In this document: positions 23,901 through 32,965 of the stretch, piece after piece | Layout: each line of letters begins with the position of its first letter | Numbering within the stretch: the first letter of the stretch is position 1 | Assembly: GCF_003576645.1 (NCBI RefSeq) | Contig: NC_044925.1 | Span: 16,656,497-16,720,496, forward strand | DNA: 64,000 nt | Direction of reading: 5' to 3' | Origin: Ipomoea triloba | Taxonomy: Eukaryota; Streptophyta; Magnoliopsida; Solanales; Convolvulaceae | Position numbers and translations under genes: made by a program | The notes under the pieces: model-generated | What the model was told of the DNA's origin: nothing | The model's input: the letters and a program-made list of their open reading frames with translations, nothing else | The model's database searches: none

Positions 23901-26900
23901 ATATTTTGTGCTGAAGACCAAATAAACCACAAACTATTGCACAATCATAGAGTAAAATCATAAACATAATTAGAAAATTCCAGTTTTCCCCTTATAGTAC
24001 TAGAACTAAGAAAAACACTTACCAGAACAAACATGGATATAATAATTCAATGAAGAGTATAAATGTACCTTCACAATTGCATCATTTGATTCATTTCCCA
24101 TTGATTCATCAGATAAAGAAGTCCTACTCAAATCACCAGAACTTCTACTCACACCATCACTCTCTTCTTGAAGAGTACCTAAATTTCTGGCAGATTTATG
24201 CAATGAATCTCGTCTGATATCTGGATCCATGATTGGCCCCACAATTTGGTCAACTTTTGAACTTGGAGAATCCAATCGGTTTTTTAAGCTATCTAATGGA
24301 TTGGAATGCACTAATGAATCTGGCTCATTGTTCCCTTCCATTATCAAGCTCCAATGCCATGATTCCCCAAAGCCACTAAAAAGATCTATGAAACCAAAAA
24401 CAAAAGGACCTCTAGAAGAGTAGAGTTTGCTGGTGGAAACGGCAGCACCCTTTTGAAACAACTGCCCTCTCTCATCTGTTGCCTGGCATGAGACCCACAA
24501 CAAATGACTCTCTAGTTATCAGCCCAAAGTCATAAGCATAACCCACAAGGTAAAATAAAAGTAGTATCTAGATAACTTTCAAACATTGAGAAGTAAGAGC
24601 AAAGTGTTCAACCATAGTAGAGGATGATGTGTTCTCTTTATAAACAAAAGAGACTTGAAGTCTCTTAAGCATTTCATTGGTATTTGGGATAGTTCCATCA
24701 CCCGAGTATTCTGTTACGGACTTGCTCAAACTTTGGTTTGAGTTAGTAAGTATAAGGACAACAAAGAACTTGTCTCGCTGGGTAAGTTGTTCTGATGGTG
24801 ATCCTCCAACCGGCATGAGTTTATTGAATTCAGCATAAGTCCTTGGATTTTCCCTAGAAATTTCTCCATCCACATCTTCGAATTCTTGATATTCAATATC
24901 TCAATAACAATAAACTAAACGCAAGAGATATGCCAAGCACCTTGTGCTCAAATGGCATGTAGTGACTCTCCCATATGGGAGGTCATGAGATCAAGCCTCA
25001 ATGGAGGCGGTATTGACTCTTTGTGCTTCAACAGGTTGAGAAAGTATAGATGAATCGACTCGGAAGTGTTGAAAAATAAAGAGTTAGGTTTATCTATAAG
25101 CCGGGTTGTGTCTGTTTATGAATAGGTACTTACAGTTATGTGTATGTGTATATATATGTACTATGTTTCTTCATTAGAAACATAGAATCATACTAATATA
25201 TTGTAATCTTTCAGTCTTATATACATTTTCCTATTCTTTGATTCTATCTCTGCTTCCGCTTAACTGGCGGGTGGATGTTATTCTCCACCCGCCAGGCCAT
25301 TCCATCTTCTAAATTCAACATGGTATCAGAGCCTACTTTCCTAGGACACTCCAAACATCACAATTGCATTTTTCCAGTCGCATGAACAGTAGTACACATA
25401 AGTTACTGTTCACGCGAAACCCTAATTTTTCAAATTACTTGCTTTTGGTGAGTTCTTTTGTCAAATTGGTGTTACCCATCCCTTCTACAATCTCCGGCGA
25501 GCCTGACCCAGGAAGCCGCATCGCCGTCTCCTCCGCCACGCGTCGCTACCATGCCGAACTTCCGACCTCATGCGCCGGCGCGTGAGGCCATCTCCGACGG
25601 GATTTTCCGGCGAAAATTTCCAGAAATCTCTCAGTCCTCCGCGACTCCATCTGCGTGGGTTTTCTTGTGATGTATTTTTCCGGTGAAAATTTCAGATTGT
25701 TGTTTTGCCCTTAGGACCTTTTGGTGAAGTTTGAAGGCTTTTTGGGTTTGTTGCCAAACTTCTTTCCGGGGTGTTTTGGTATTTGTTTCTTTCTTTTCGG
25801 TATACCATATTTAGTCCCTAGGGTTTTCAAGTTTGGCTCTTTTTTTTTATTTCCAGAAGCCTCTTTTGTTATTCACTTATCCTATAAGGGGTATAAACAA
25901 CAATCTGGTGGTATTCTCGGTATACATTATTCTTTTGGGTGTTTTCTGATTAATGTGGGCTCTACTACATTCCCTTTGCTGCTCATGTTTTTGTTTGCTC
26001 TGCCGTTCTTGATGAAGATTGTTGATTGGCAATTCCTAGAGTGCTTATGTTGCTGTGAGGTTGTTCGTGGCAAGCTTCTCCCCATGTGTCTTCATTCTCA
26101 AGGGTTATTCATAGCATTGTCCCTCTGAAGTCATCCAGCACTGTTATTCTCTAGTTGCTTTTAATCTTCATTTGTAATTTAAAGTAAGGTAGAGTGTATG
26201 TTTTAATTCAAGCTTGGAACTTTTAGATGTTCCAGCTTGAGGGGGAGTGTTGAAAAATAAAGAGTTAGGTTTATCTATAGGCCGGGTTGTGTCTGTTTAT
26301 GAATAGGTGTCAGTTATGAATAGGTACTTACAGTTATGTGTATGTGTATATATATGTACTATGTTTCTTCATTAGAAACATAGAATCATACTAATATATT
26401 GTAATCTTTCAGTCTTATATACATTTTCCTATTCTTTGATTCTATCTCTGCTTCCGCTTAACTGGTGGGTGGTTGTTATTCTCCACCCGCCAGGCCATTC
26501 CATCTTCTAAATTCAACAGGAAGCAAGTGATTGCCAGAGTAGACTACATAGTTGGGTATCAACTCTCTCCCAAACATTTCTTTCATGCTGGATTTCATCC
26601 GTTTTTGTAGTGAGATGATCAACAACACCTTGTCCCATAAACCATAGTTCCACTACAGAGGCCCAATCTTGATAACTTTGGGACCCAATGAGTTTCTCAT
26701 TGGTGATAAGTTCCCTGAGAGATTTAGAACATAGACTTGGGGCAAGAACATCAATGACACGGTTTAAAACTTCGCCTTAGGCCATTGTTACCAGAAAAAT
26801 GAGAAAATCACTGGAGGGTCGGAAACTAAAGACAAACTAATCTGGAGAACTTGGACAAAAAAGAGCTCACATGCCGGCATGTGGCGCCAAAGGTCTACCA

Positions 26901-28233
26901 GCATGGGCACGCGTGGGAGCATGCGTGAACAAGCAGTGACTGGAAAGGTTGAGCAGAGTCGCTAGCACTCCTTTAGAAGGTTTGTTGCACCAATTTTGTG
27001 AAAGGAGCCCACTATGGTTTGTTGCACCAATTTTGTGAAAGGAGCCCCCAGTAGTGCGCAATAGAGAAAATGGTAGAATGATGAACAGTGTTTGTACTGT
27101 TCATCTATAGAAAATCGAAGGAAATTTCAAGCACCAAAAGAAAGGCTCTAATACCATGTTGAGAAAGTGTTAAGAAGCACTGGGGAAATATTGTTCTTGT
27201 TCAGTTCATCACTTCATCACACTTTAGATTAAACTAAATATATATAGGCATGCAAAGAAGACACTGGGATAGATGCTTAATAAATACTAGACTGCTCAAG
27301 GTAACTACTCCTGATAGAGGCCATGTTGCTAAAGCTAATAGAACTACTCAAGACTACAGTATACAAGATTTAGGAAAAGACAAGAAAGATATCTTCAACA
27401 GATCACATTCAGATGTCATCGGTAGAGCCTTTCAAAAGGAGTTGCCACTAACATGAAGAAATCTTCGTTGGATTAAACATGTTTTGGAATTTTTAGTCAA
27501 TTCGTACTTAATTAGAGTCATAGATTTAGCCTGTATATTGTTCAGTACTACTACAAATTCAAAAGAGAGAGCCCGGATTCTCACAGCCTTTATGTTTCTC
27601 ACACCCGAAATCTTAATTTCTTGTTTTCTAGATTTTGTTCTATTCATAAAATAGGACAAGATTGTTTATCCATCAATAGGACAGCAGGTTAGGCACTACA
27701 TCCCCCTCCTCTTTGTACTGATATCTGCTTTTAATGAATTGGAGGGGTGAACCAAACCCCATACTCACCTCATTGGTTGACCTTCTTTGTTAAAAAATAA
27801 AAATAAAAAAGTGATCCTGAATCATAAAGGCTCCTTAAATTGGTTATGCATCAGTATAGAGCCAATATACTCCGTATTAAACAATAGGGCTTACAGATTC
27901 ATGCAGCTGCTCCTGGGGCAATAATTCTGACAAGAATTCTTGAGCAGCTTCCACCAAATTATAAATCATTACACGACCTTCTCGAGCATAAGAATTAGCC
28001 TAAAAATGGATATGATCATTGAGGAAACAAATCAGATGGGTAAAAGAGGACAAAATATCAGATGGACATAGAAAAACACAAAAAGGTCCATACTGATCAT
28101 AAACTAGAAGAAATGTTCCAGGCATAATTCCCATGATCAAAGAAATACCAAAGTTTAGCATTTTAGGACCAATGTACAGTAATGATTTTGTATTCTGTTC
28201 CTTGTTCACATAAACCAAAAACCAAAAAAAATA

Positions 28234-28265
<32 letters not shown>

Positions 28266-30869
28266 CAAAACAAAAAAAAAACAAAAACAAAAAACAAAAA
28301 CGAAAACAAAAAGACAAAAACAAACAAAGAAAATAATAAAACAAAACAACACAGCTCTTGGTTTTCATTTTAATTTTCTGAACACATTTGCAAAATATGG
28401 CTTTAAAAAAATGAAAATAAGCGTTTTTCTGTTTTACAGCAATCTTGTCTTACATATCACTAAAAAACCACCCAACCTCCTCCAACTGACAACATGCAGC
28501 ACCATCACCCATGCCCAGCCACCTTATCCCATTCCACCTTTGACACCAACCTAATCCACAGCCCCAGCCATCCTACCTCACCTGACATACCCAAAGCAAC
28601 ATTTCCTTCGCTAGATCCAACCAGGCCAACCTCCCTTGAGAGTTGAGACCCCAACACAGCCACTTATTTGAGGATACAGTTATACATATTTGATGATGGT
28701 AATTACTGCTTCCTGAATGCGAATTTATTACCAAACCAGAGAACTGTAAAGATGAGAACAGCAGTCTAAATTTGGCAGTGCAAGACCCATTTTCAAAGGG
28801 GATATTAACATAAGCTGTTTTTTTAGTGAACCTGTTTGTATATCCTTACTTCAATATAAGAAATCAATATGCTAAATTATCCATGCAATCATAAATTGTT
28901 AAAAATCTGTCTCCCTCTTACATTAGACAGTGCTACTTATGATCAACCATTGAAGTTCAGTGTGTAGCTTCATGGTATGCTATTCCCTTTCTGGGCAACA
29001 GGCCTGGGTTCAAATCTCACTTTCCCCATGTCTCATTAAACATACGAAAGATAAGTTACTTATGCTTAGCCATAAATTTCATTTCTAAGAAACATGACCT
29101 AAGGTGACAAATGCAAAAAAATTGGAACTATCTATACGGTCATAGTCAATCATGTGTATGATGGATAACCATCTCATGCCTGGTCATGAAGCAGCGATAG
29201 AAGGTTGTCTGCATCAACTTTTGATAAGCCTTTCTCTGGAATTATTTGCAGCTTTGGGCATTTATAAGGGTACCCAGATCCAAACCTAATGACATAGGGG
29301 TTGAGCACTCAAAATTATGCTTGGTATGAGTGGTCAATAAATACCAGAATTGAATTTTACATCAATTAAACTCCAGAAAGTGAGGCCTAACAGCAACTAA
29401 CCTTACAGAAAGAAGAGCAGAAACATCAGTATCCTCATTCCCCGCATCTTTTGAGTAAGGCCTGTTATAGTATGCATAAAACATTAGTAAGATCAGTAAT
29501 TAAATAATAATGTATGTGTGAACTGCCCAAGTTAGTATAATAGTATAATATAGAAAACCTGAGCTTGATATTAATTTGAGGAGGTGACTCTGAAACCACT
29601 TTAAAGTCCTCTTGAAATATTGCAGACCTAAATATTCCATAAAGCCTCAAGTCAACTTTAAAACACCAATATCAACATAGTTCCATTTTGAAAATAGTAG
29701 TTTCAAAGTTTTAATTAAAAGAAGATTTGTTTTATAGAACATCCCATAAGCAAACAAGTATTGACCACATTGCAGTATGCATTTTCATATGTAAGTCTAA
29801 AGAACTATAGGCTAAAATCTCTATCCAATTAAATATTTTTAGTGCAATATGAATCTCTGGGGAAAGCACTTCTTATATAAAGTTCATCTTCTGTTACCAA
29901 TAAAAACTCTTTAGCTCATGATCTTCTCCTGTGACCTTCTGAATTTATTGGAACCAAACACCAGAGACCAAAGAAAGGATTTAGAAAGTAAAGTAGAGAA
30001 ACAGATAGATTCATTTTTGCTCACTGCTCTCCACAAAACATATCCCCATTCACTGCTTTTCTCCACAGAAAACTATTTAGTCCATGTCCAAAACCAAGTA
30101 TAATGATAAAAATAATAAAGATCTTAACCAATCTAGCACACCAATAAGGCATTAATATCCTGGTAAGATATCATAAAGTAGTGCATGTGATGATTGATAA
30201 CAACTTACAAAGAGTCTCATGCCTAAGTATGGTCTAGTAGAATTAATTCATATTTATGACATTGAAATGGCACTTGATAACAGGTCCAACCTCTAAATCC
30301 TGTGGCACCAAGCAATATCTATTGTTTCATCCTTTCAGTTTTCAAGTTTTGACCAAATCCACACAGATATGCAGGAAATTTGCAAAGTTATAATATCAAA
30401 CTACACATGATCCCAAGCCCTCAACTTATTCACCTTCAAACTACACTGAATGAATGAAAGGCTTTAGTCCATTGCAAACAATTTTAGTCGAACATGGCTC
30501 AATTAGAAAGTATTCAACCTTAGATAAAGGCCAATGTAACATTTTGTTATTAAAAATTTGTGCCCTTTTTTTCCAATTTCGTTCTCCCACCACACCTATG
30601 ACACATACAGATGCATACAAAACCACATTACAACTTCAATTTGCACTAAGAAGAAAAGATGGGAGCATAGAGTCCACATGTAATATATTTAACAAACATC
30701 TTGGAATTCAATACGCGAGTCATGTAACCACTTACAACGCGGTAAGCTCTGCAATCAACTCAGCGTTATCTTCAGCGAGTGAATTCTGATCTTTGGACAA
30801 AGCCTTGCCTTTGCTCCTCCGCCCGGCGCCACCGCTGCCCCTCTTCTTCTTCTTCGAACCCTGCCCCAT
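4073..30869 (-). CDS. GCN2: GCN2-type eIF2-alpha kinase, 25 exons, 3' end outside window
   Basis: GCN2 senses uncharged tRNA and phosphorylates eIF2-alpha in the cytosol, the general amino-acid control pathway. Exons, in transcript order: 30869-30736, 29627-29559, 29461-29402, 29285-29180, 27999-27895, 24482-24069, 23385-23242, 23164-23078, 22963-22877, 22751-22637, 22386-22269, 19102-19048, 18839-18673, 17514-17330, 16068-15923, 15813-15564, 14608-14326, 14212-14119, 13649-13569, 13348-13292, 6511-6380, 5121-5038, 4825-4717, 4641-4505, 4174-4073. Their sum is 3,321 bases with phases matching throughout. The start is ATG at 30869 ([10 protein letters not shown]). Domains: N-terminal RWD, protein kinase (G-loop GHGGFGHV 441-448, Lys463, HRD Asp594, DFG Asp612), then a HisRS-like domain. 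About 130-150 C-terminal residues are expected left of the window. The exon 5-6 junction is the least certain, because that linker is poorly conserved. Confidence 0.92.
5315..5460. repeat. degenerate MITE-like inverted repeat
   Basis: The left end ttgcacttttgggata (from about 5320) is matched in inverted form by ccaaaagtgcaactatccc near 5440-5457. It lies in GCN2 intron 21. No target duplication was found. Confidence 0.4.
5885..5922. repeat. (TTTA)n microsatellite
   Basis: An uninterrupted run of tttatttattta units, in GCN2 intron 21. Confidence 0.9.
7010..8010 (-). mobile_element. LTR-like block, probable solo LTR
   Basis: Read on the minus strand, this stretch of GCN2 intron 20 has the layout of a long plant LTR: a G-rich segment (GAAGGGGGTTGTGTACTCC) followed by TGCAGCGGAA, and an end ...GACTAACA at 7010. 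No coding sequence was seen. I could not find a clean target duplication or the other boundary, so both the extent and the solo-LTR status are tentative. Confidence 0.4.
8139..10480 (+). mobile_element. truncated copia element, family A copy 1
   Basis: A partial LTR starts TGTTGAAAACCTAAGCC at 8139 and matches the LTR of the second copy (10816) up to gaatactttatt at 8252. The last part of the LTR and the primer-binding site are deleted. Then follow gag, protease and integrase pieces, after which homology stops near 10480. The reverse transcriptase and RNase H are missing. It lies in GCN2 intron 20, antisense to the gene. Confidence 0.8.
8538..10480 (+). pseudogene. broken copia gag-protease-integrase
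   Basis: The gag (from ATG 8538, [10 protein letters not shown], a copia gag of the UBN2 type) shifts frame near 8660 and continues to a zinc knuckle ([14 protein letters not shown], about 9200-9240) followed at once by a stop. Protease ([10 protein letters not shown], about 9457) ends at a stop at 9610. The pre-integrase zinc region (about 9820-9960) and integrase core ([23 protein letters not shown]) are in shifted frames. The integrase breaks off before reverse transcriptase. It cannot make a working polyprotein. Confidence 0.85.
10481..10815. other. unassigned retroelement-derived sequence between two copia copies
   Basis: No coding sequence is recognisable. With 12855-12977 it probably belongs to one minus-strand LTR element into which the second copia copy inserted. 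The evidence is only the TGTTGGTCCC-type end at 12977 and shared style (repeated tcgaattgttaact-like words). Confidence 0.3.
10816..10948 (+). repeat. 5' LTR of copia family A copy 2
   Basis: A 133-bp LTR with a TATA-like tgtataaata in its middle, followed directly by the primer-binding site tggtatcagagcc. Confidence 0.9.
11366..12700 (+). pseudogene. copia gag fused to RNase H by deletion
   Basis: A gag remnant with WFKGQGMSE (about 11420) and an intact zinc knuckle ([14 protein letters not shown], about 11998-12040) runs into [12 protein letters not shown] and the RNase H region with [12 protein letters not shown] and SAEAKY (about 12100-12490). A stop interrupts the expected start at 11371 and frameshifts are present. 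RNase H continues in another frame to about 12680. It is not functional. Confidence 0.85.
12723..12854 (+). repeat. 3' LTR of copia family A copy 2
   Basis: 132 bp, near-identical to 10816-10948, preceded by the polypurine tract ending at 12722. Confidence 0.9.
12855..12977 (-). mobile_element. end of a TGTTGGTCCC-type LTR, family B
   Basis: On the minus strand this begins TGTTGGTCCCGGAAGG at 12977 and reads through CAAGTCTAGAGGAGGGG and TGAATAGACTTG. It matches the start of the 54,216-56,048 solo LTR. It is cut on the left by copia family A copy 2. Confidence 0.65.
13418..13512. repeat. direct repeat in GCN2 intron 19
   Basis: The block gaaaagataccattgagg plus ttggcctaggtg occurs twice in tandem, with a shorter internal copy of gccagtaatgtga. 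A short slippage-type duplication. Confidence 0.8.
14688..14907. repeat. MITE-like element with ggtccc ends
   Basis: The left end tttggtcccccgagtatag is matched imperfectly by an inverted right end (ctagaaggaccaaaag, near 14890-14905). Noncoding, in GCN2 intron 16. Confidence 0.45.
16745..16860 (-). repeat. SINE-like sequence
   Basis: On the minus strand it contains GTTCAAATCCC, a close match to the pol III B box, about 40 bases after an A-box-like stretch. It lies in GCN2 intron 14. There is no cloverleaf and no certain borders. Confidence 0.35.
17515..18672. other. GCN2 intron 13, no recognisable element
   Basis: AT-rich intron. I see no coding sequence, inverted repeat pair or LTR border in it. 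Confidence 0.5.
19165..20012 (+). mobile_element. short copia remnant with complete borders
   Basis: LTRs at 19165-19303 and 19867-20012 (TGTT[a/g]AGAGTATAA ... ACA) flank a 563-bp interior. Both sides carry the five-base target duplication atttc (19160-19164 and 20013-20017). The interior keeps only degraded RNase H ([15 protein letters not shown]) and the end of pol up to ccaacttgaggag. It sits in GCN2 intron 11. Confidence 0.85.
20079..21641. mobile_element. Mutator-like nonautonomous transposon, 1,563 bp
   Basis: Long terminal inverted repeats (about 130 bp, beginning GAGTTAATTCCAGCAATGG) end at 20079 and 21641. They are flanked by a perfect ten-base direct repeat ttttaaaaaa (20069-20078, 21642-21651). 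Nine to eleven bp duplications with long TIRs are typical of MULEs. No transposase is present. The right half (20930-21470) is GC-rich and coding-like. It lies in GCN2 intron 11. Confidence 0.85.
20940..21480 (+). pseudogene. coding-like GC-rich insert within the MULE, unidentified
   Basis: This part has clearly higher GC than the surrounding intron. It holds several short open frames (such as [17 protein letters not shown] from 20945) but none is long or recognisable. It may be a captured host gene fragment (Pack-MULE-like) or 5'-leader sequence of the family. Confidence 0.35.
23607..23811. repeat. MITE-like inverted repeat in GCN2 intron 6
   Basis: The ends ggggtttgtttagtaatgg and ccaattgaacaggccc are imperfect inverted copies of a common plant MITE end. 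No coding sequence and no clear target duplication. Confidence 0.4.
24930..25066 (+). repeat. SINE-like insert, shares family with 58.6 kb
   Basis: It carries an A-box-like stretch and a degenerate B box (gagatcaagcctc), then tggaggcggtattgactctt. A matching block (gtggaggcgatactgattct) occurs at 58663-58682. It interrupts a copia gag frame, which supports insertion. Confidence 0.5.
25067..25320 (+). repeat. 5' LTR of the small LTR element
   Basis: 254 bp, starts TGTTGAAAAATAAAG and ends AAATTCAACA, directly followed by the primer-binding site. Confidence 0.93.
26248..26518 (+). repeat. 3' LTR of the small LTR element
   Basis: 271 bp, almost identical to the 5' LTR. It is longer because a 17-base piece around gtcagttatgaataggt is duplicated near 26307. 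Confidence 0.93.
26985..27049. repeat. 32-bp direct repeat
   Basis: ggtttgttgcaccaattttg plus tgaaaggagccc occurs twice, separated by a few bases, in the leader of the copia fragment. Confidence 0.85.
28215..28350. repeat. A-rich (AAAAC)n low-complexity tract
   Basis: A run of aaaac and aaaaac units in GCN2 intron 4. Open frames over it are repeats, not genes. Confidence 0.9.
28945..29060 (+). repeat. SINE-like sequence with good B box
   Basis: It has tagcttcatggtatgc (A-box-like) and ggttcaaatctc (B box match) about 40 bases apart. It lies in GCN2 intron 4. It does not fold as a tRNA and no poly-A tail or target duplication was certain. Confidence 0.45.
29628..30735. other. GCN2 intron 1
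   Basis: AT-rich intron with donor GTAAGT after exon 1 and acceptor TTTAG before exon 2. I see no transposon border in it. Confidence 0.6.
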
Positions 30870-31107
30870 TGGTTATCTAAGAGAAACGATCAACCCTGAC
30901 TCCTTCGGAAAAGAAAAACCTTTCCTTGTGAGAGCAAAGCTGAATTAAGAAACATCAGGAGGTACGATTTTTGAACAATAGAGATATTTGATTTACTTTG
31001 GTCAGACTGCACGTCTACATCTACATATTGGGCTTATTTGACTCAAACTGACTTTTATTTTAAAAAACTTGAGCAATAATAAATAAAATTGGCAAAAACT
31101 CTTGAGC

Positions 31108-31665
31108 CAATCGTTATATCGTGGACCATGGTGTACAGAGCAATGTGCACTCTTGTCCAAAACAACGTCGTTTCGATGTTAGTGAATGCGGACGTGAATG
31201 ACTCCAGGAAATTAATTATCTATAATACACATAATCATTATCTAGAATACACATCACGTTTGCCTAGAATACACATAATGTTTGCCCAGAATACACAGAA
31301 TATTGACACAAAATACACAGAACTCATCTTTCTAACATTCGAATGCACAAACATATCACAACATGTGTTAATAACATGAATACACAGAATATTGACACAA
31401 AATACACAGAACTTATCCTCCTAAACATTCGAATGCACAAACGCATCACAACATGTGTTACTAACATGAATACACAGAAGGGTTGTCTAGAATACACAGA
31501 ATGATTGACTGGAATACACAGAACGATTACCTAGAATATATAGAATATTAACATAAATATACAGACCGGCCGAAACGGTAAACGTGATTTCTAAAAAAAG
31601 GGACGGTTAGTTTACAATGCTCAAAACGACGTCGTTTACGTACGTGGTGCACGGTATAATTTGCC
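31108..31665. mobile_element. palindrome-ended MITE (ggaccatggt family), copy 1
   Basis: Imperfect terminal inverted repeats (ttatatcgtggaccatgg and the inverse of ccacgtacgtggtgcacgg, each followed inward by acgacgtcgttt) are flanked by the direct repeat ctcttgagc (31099-31107, 31666-31674). The interior is a minisatellite of aatacacagaa words. The nine-base duplication suggests a MULE-like origin. It lies about 240 bp upstream of the GCN2 start codon. Confidence 0.75.
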
Positions 31666-31674
31666 CTCTTGAGC

Positions 31675-32610
31675 ATGAGAGGGTTCCTCATACTCATTGC
31701 CTTTTTCCTTATAAATATTATATTATTTTCGTAACAATCAACCAATTTATTTATAATTAGTATTACATTTTTTTGACAAAACTTTGTTAATGAGAGGATA
31801 TAATATTATAGTTGTAATATATTTTTGAAGTTTACATAAAAAAAATCTAAAAATATAATAAGTGTGAATGAAGGTTATACCCTTAATTTATGTTCCTTTT
31901 TTCCGTTAATTTTTTTGTACATTATGTTATAAAAGTTGTACTTTACAATATATTAGACAAACATATTCCTACCGTTATAACTTCTGTTATCTTTTCCACT
32001 ATTATTACCATGCACATGCATCCACTATATATTTTCTTATTTTCTTCAATAATAATAATATATAAACATTATATATTGGAGTTATATGTTAGTTATTTCC
32101 TAAAATATAAATATAAAATTTATAAAAATATTTTACATTACTATTATTATTTACAATAATTTAAATATCTAAAATCTAAATAAAATTAAAATTTTAATAT
32201 AAAATATTAATATTGGGCACTATTTTTTGCGCATTACGCATAAGAAAAACTAGTAGATATAATATGTGTTACTTAAGTTGATTTTAATAATCTAATTATT
32301 TATTAATCTTATATAAATATTTATAGAAATAATTATTGCTGCAATATCCGGCCTCTTTTTGAATTCTGAATTCTAAATCATTACCGTTTTCTTATCATCA
32401 TCATTTTCTTTTCCGATCGAACAATTTGAAAGCTCATTCCTTACCTTTATTATAGTTATGATAGAATGTGCATAAATATTTTAATATAGTGAGTATTTAT
32501 TTATTTTAAAAATAAATATGTATATGTTTAGCTCTTGTTAGTATACATACATTATTAGTATATTTTTATATATTATACATATATGTAGTGGTCCATATAT
32601 TTATGTATAT
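31675..32610. other. AT-rich intergenic sequence
   Basis: Very AT-rich. No gene, LTR or clear inverted repeat seen. Confidence 0.5.
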
Positions 32611-32632
32611 TATATATATATATATATATATA

Positions 32633-32960
32633 GGGTCATGTTCAGATGTGGCCGCGTCTTAACGTGTGAACAGTGCGGCCTCACCACTATGTATACAGAT
32701 ATACATCACTCAGTGTTAGGACATGCACCACACAAATATGCACCGTTAGGTGCACATCACCAAAAAACACACCTCTAGTTATGCAAATATACACCACATA
32801 GTGTCAGCAAATGCAACATTAGGGGCAGGGGAGATATGGTGCATTATTTTGGGTGTATGATGTGTTATATGGTGTTTTTGTGTATTTTCATTGTAGTGTG
32901 TTTTCTAACATTGAATTGTGCGAACCGCACCGACTGCACGAGAAGGCGCGGCCACATATA
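32633..32960. mobile_element. MITE family C, copy 1, in TA repeat
   Basis: The ends tgttcagatgtggccgcg and the inverse of cgcggccacat form a terminal inverted repeat. The interior is noncoding, with accacacaaatatgca and mirrored words. The flanks are (TA)n, so the target duplication cannot be read. About 80 percent similar by eye to 33889-34239. Confidence 0.75.
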
Positions 32961-32965
32961 TATAT

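Larger units (their letters stand above)
25067..26518 (+). mobile_element. complete small nonautonomous copia-type LTR element
   Basis: LTRs at 25067-25320 and 26248-26518 (TGTTGAAAAAT...AATTCAACA) are flanked by an exact five-base duplication ggaag (25062-25066, 26519-26523). The primer-binding site tggtatcagagcc is at 25321-25333. The polypurine tract agggggag ends at 26247. The 927-bp interior has no gag or pol, so it would need proteins from a related copia element. It is inserted in a copia gag fragment. Confidence 0.93.
24568..27170 (-). mobile_element. copia element 5' end (primer site, gag), interrupted
   Basis: On the minus strand, an LTR end (TTTCTCAACA) is followed by the primer-binding site TGGTATTAGAGCC near 27158. 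Next come a noncoding leader with a 32-bp direct repeat, then copia gag ([28 protein letters not shown]; later [11 protein letters not shown], 24870-24570). The gag is split by a small LTR element (25067-26518) and a SINE-like insert. No pol follows. It lies in GCN2 intron 5. Confidence 0.75.
27895..30869 (-). other. GCN2: GCN2 N-terminal RWD domain exons 1-5
   Basis: Exons 1-5 encode residues 1-158. After a basic Lys-rich start they contain the RWD-typical stretch [11 protein letters not shown] with surrounding acidic residues. RWD domains of GCN2 bind the activator GCN1, which delivers the signal from stalled ribosomes. Intron 4 appears to start with GC rather than GT (CAG|GCATGA at 29180/29179). 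Confidence 0.85.

Noticed and set aside
28000..28373. 122-codon minus frame rich in Phe and the Lys/Asn/Gln frame opposite it
   Set aside because: It covers GCN2 exon 5 border and an AAAAC low-complexity tract; no domain and no homology I can see.
28945..29060. Possible tRNA gene because of a good B box
   Set aside because: No acceptor stem pairing, no anticodon loop and no 7-bp closing helix; SINE-like at best.
30454..30789. 111-codon plus frame opposite GCN2 exon 1
   Set aside because: Antisense shadow of GCN2 exon 1 and intron 1; no independent support.
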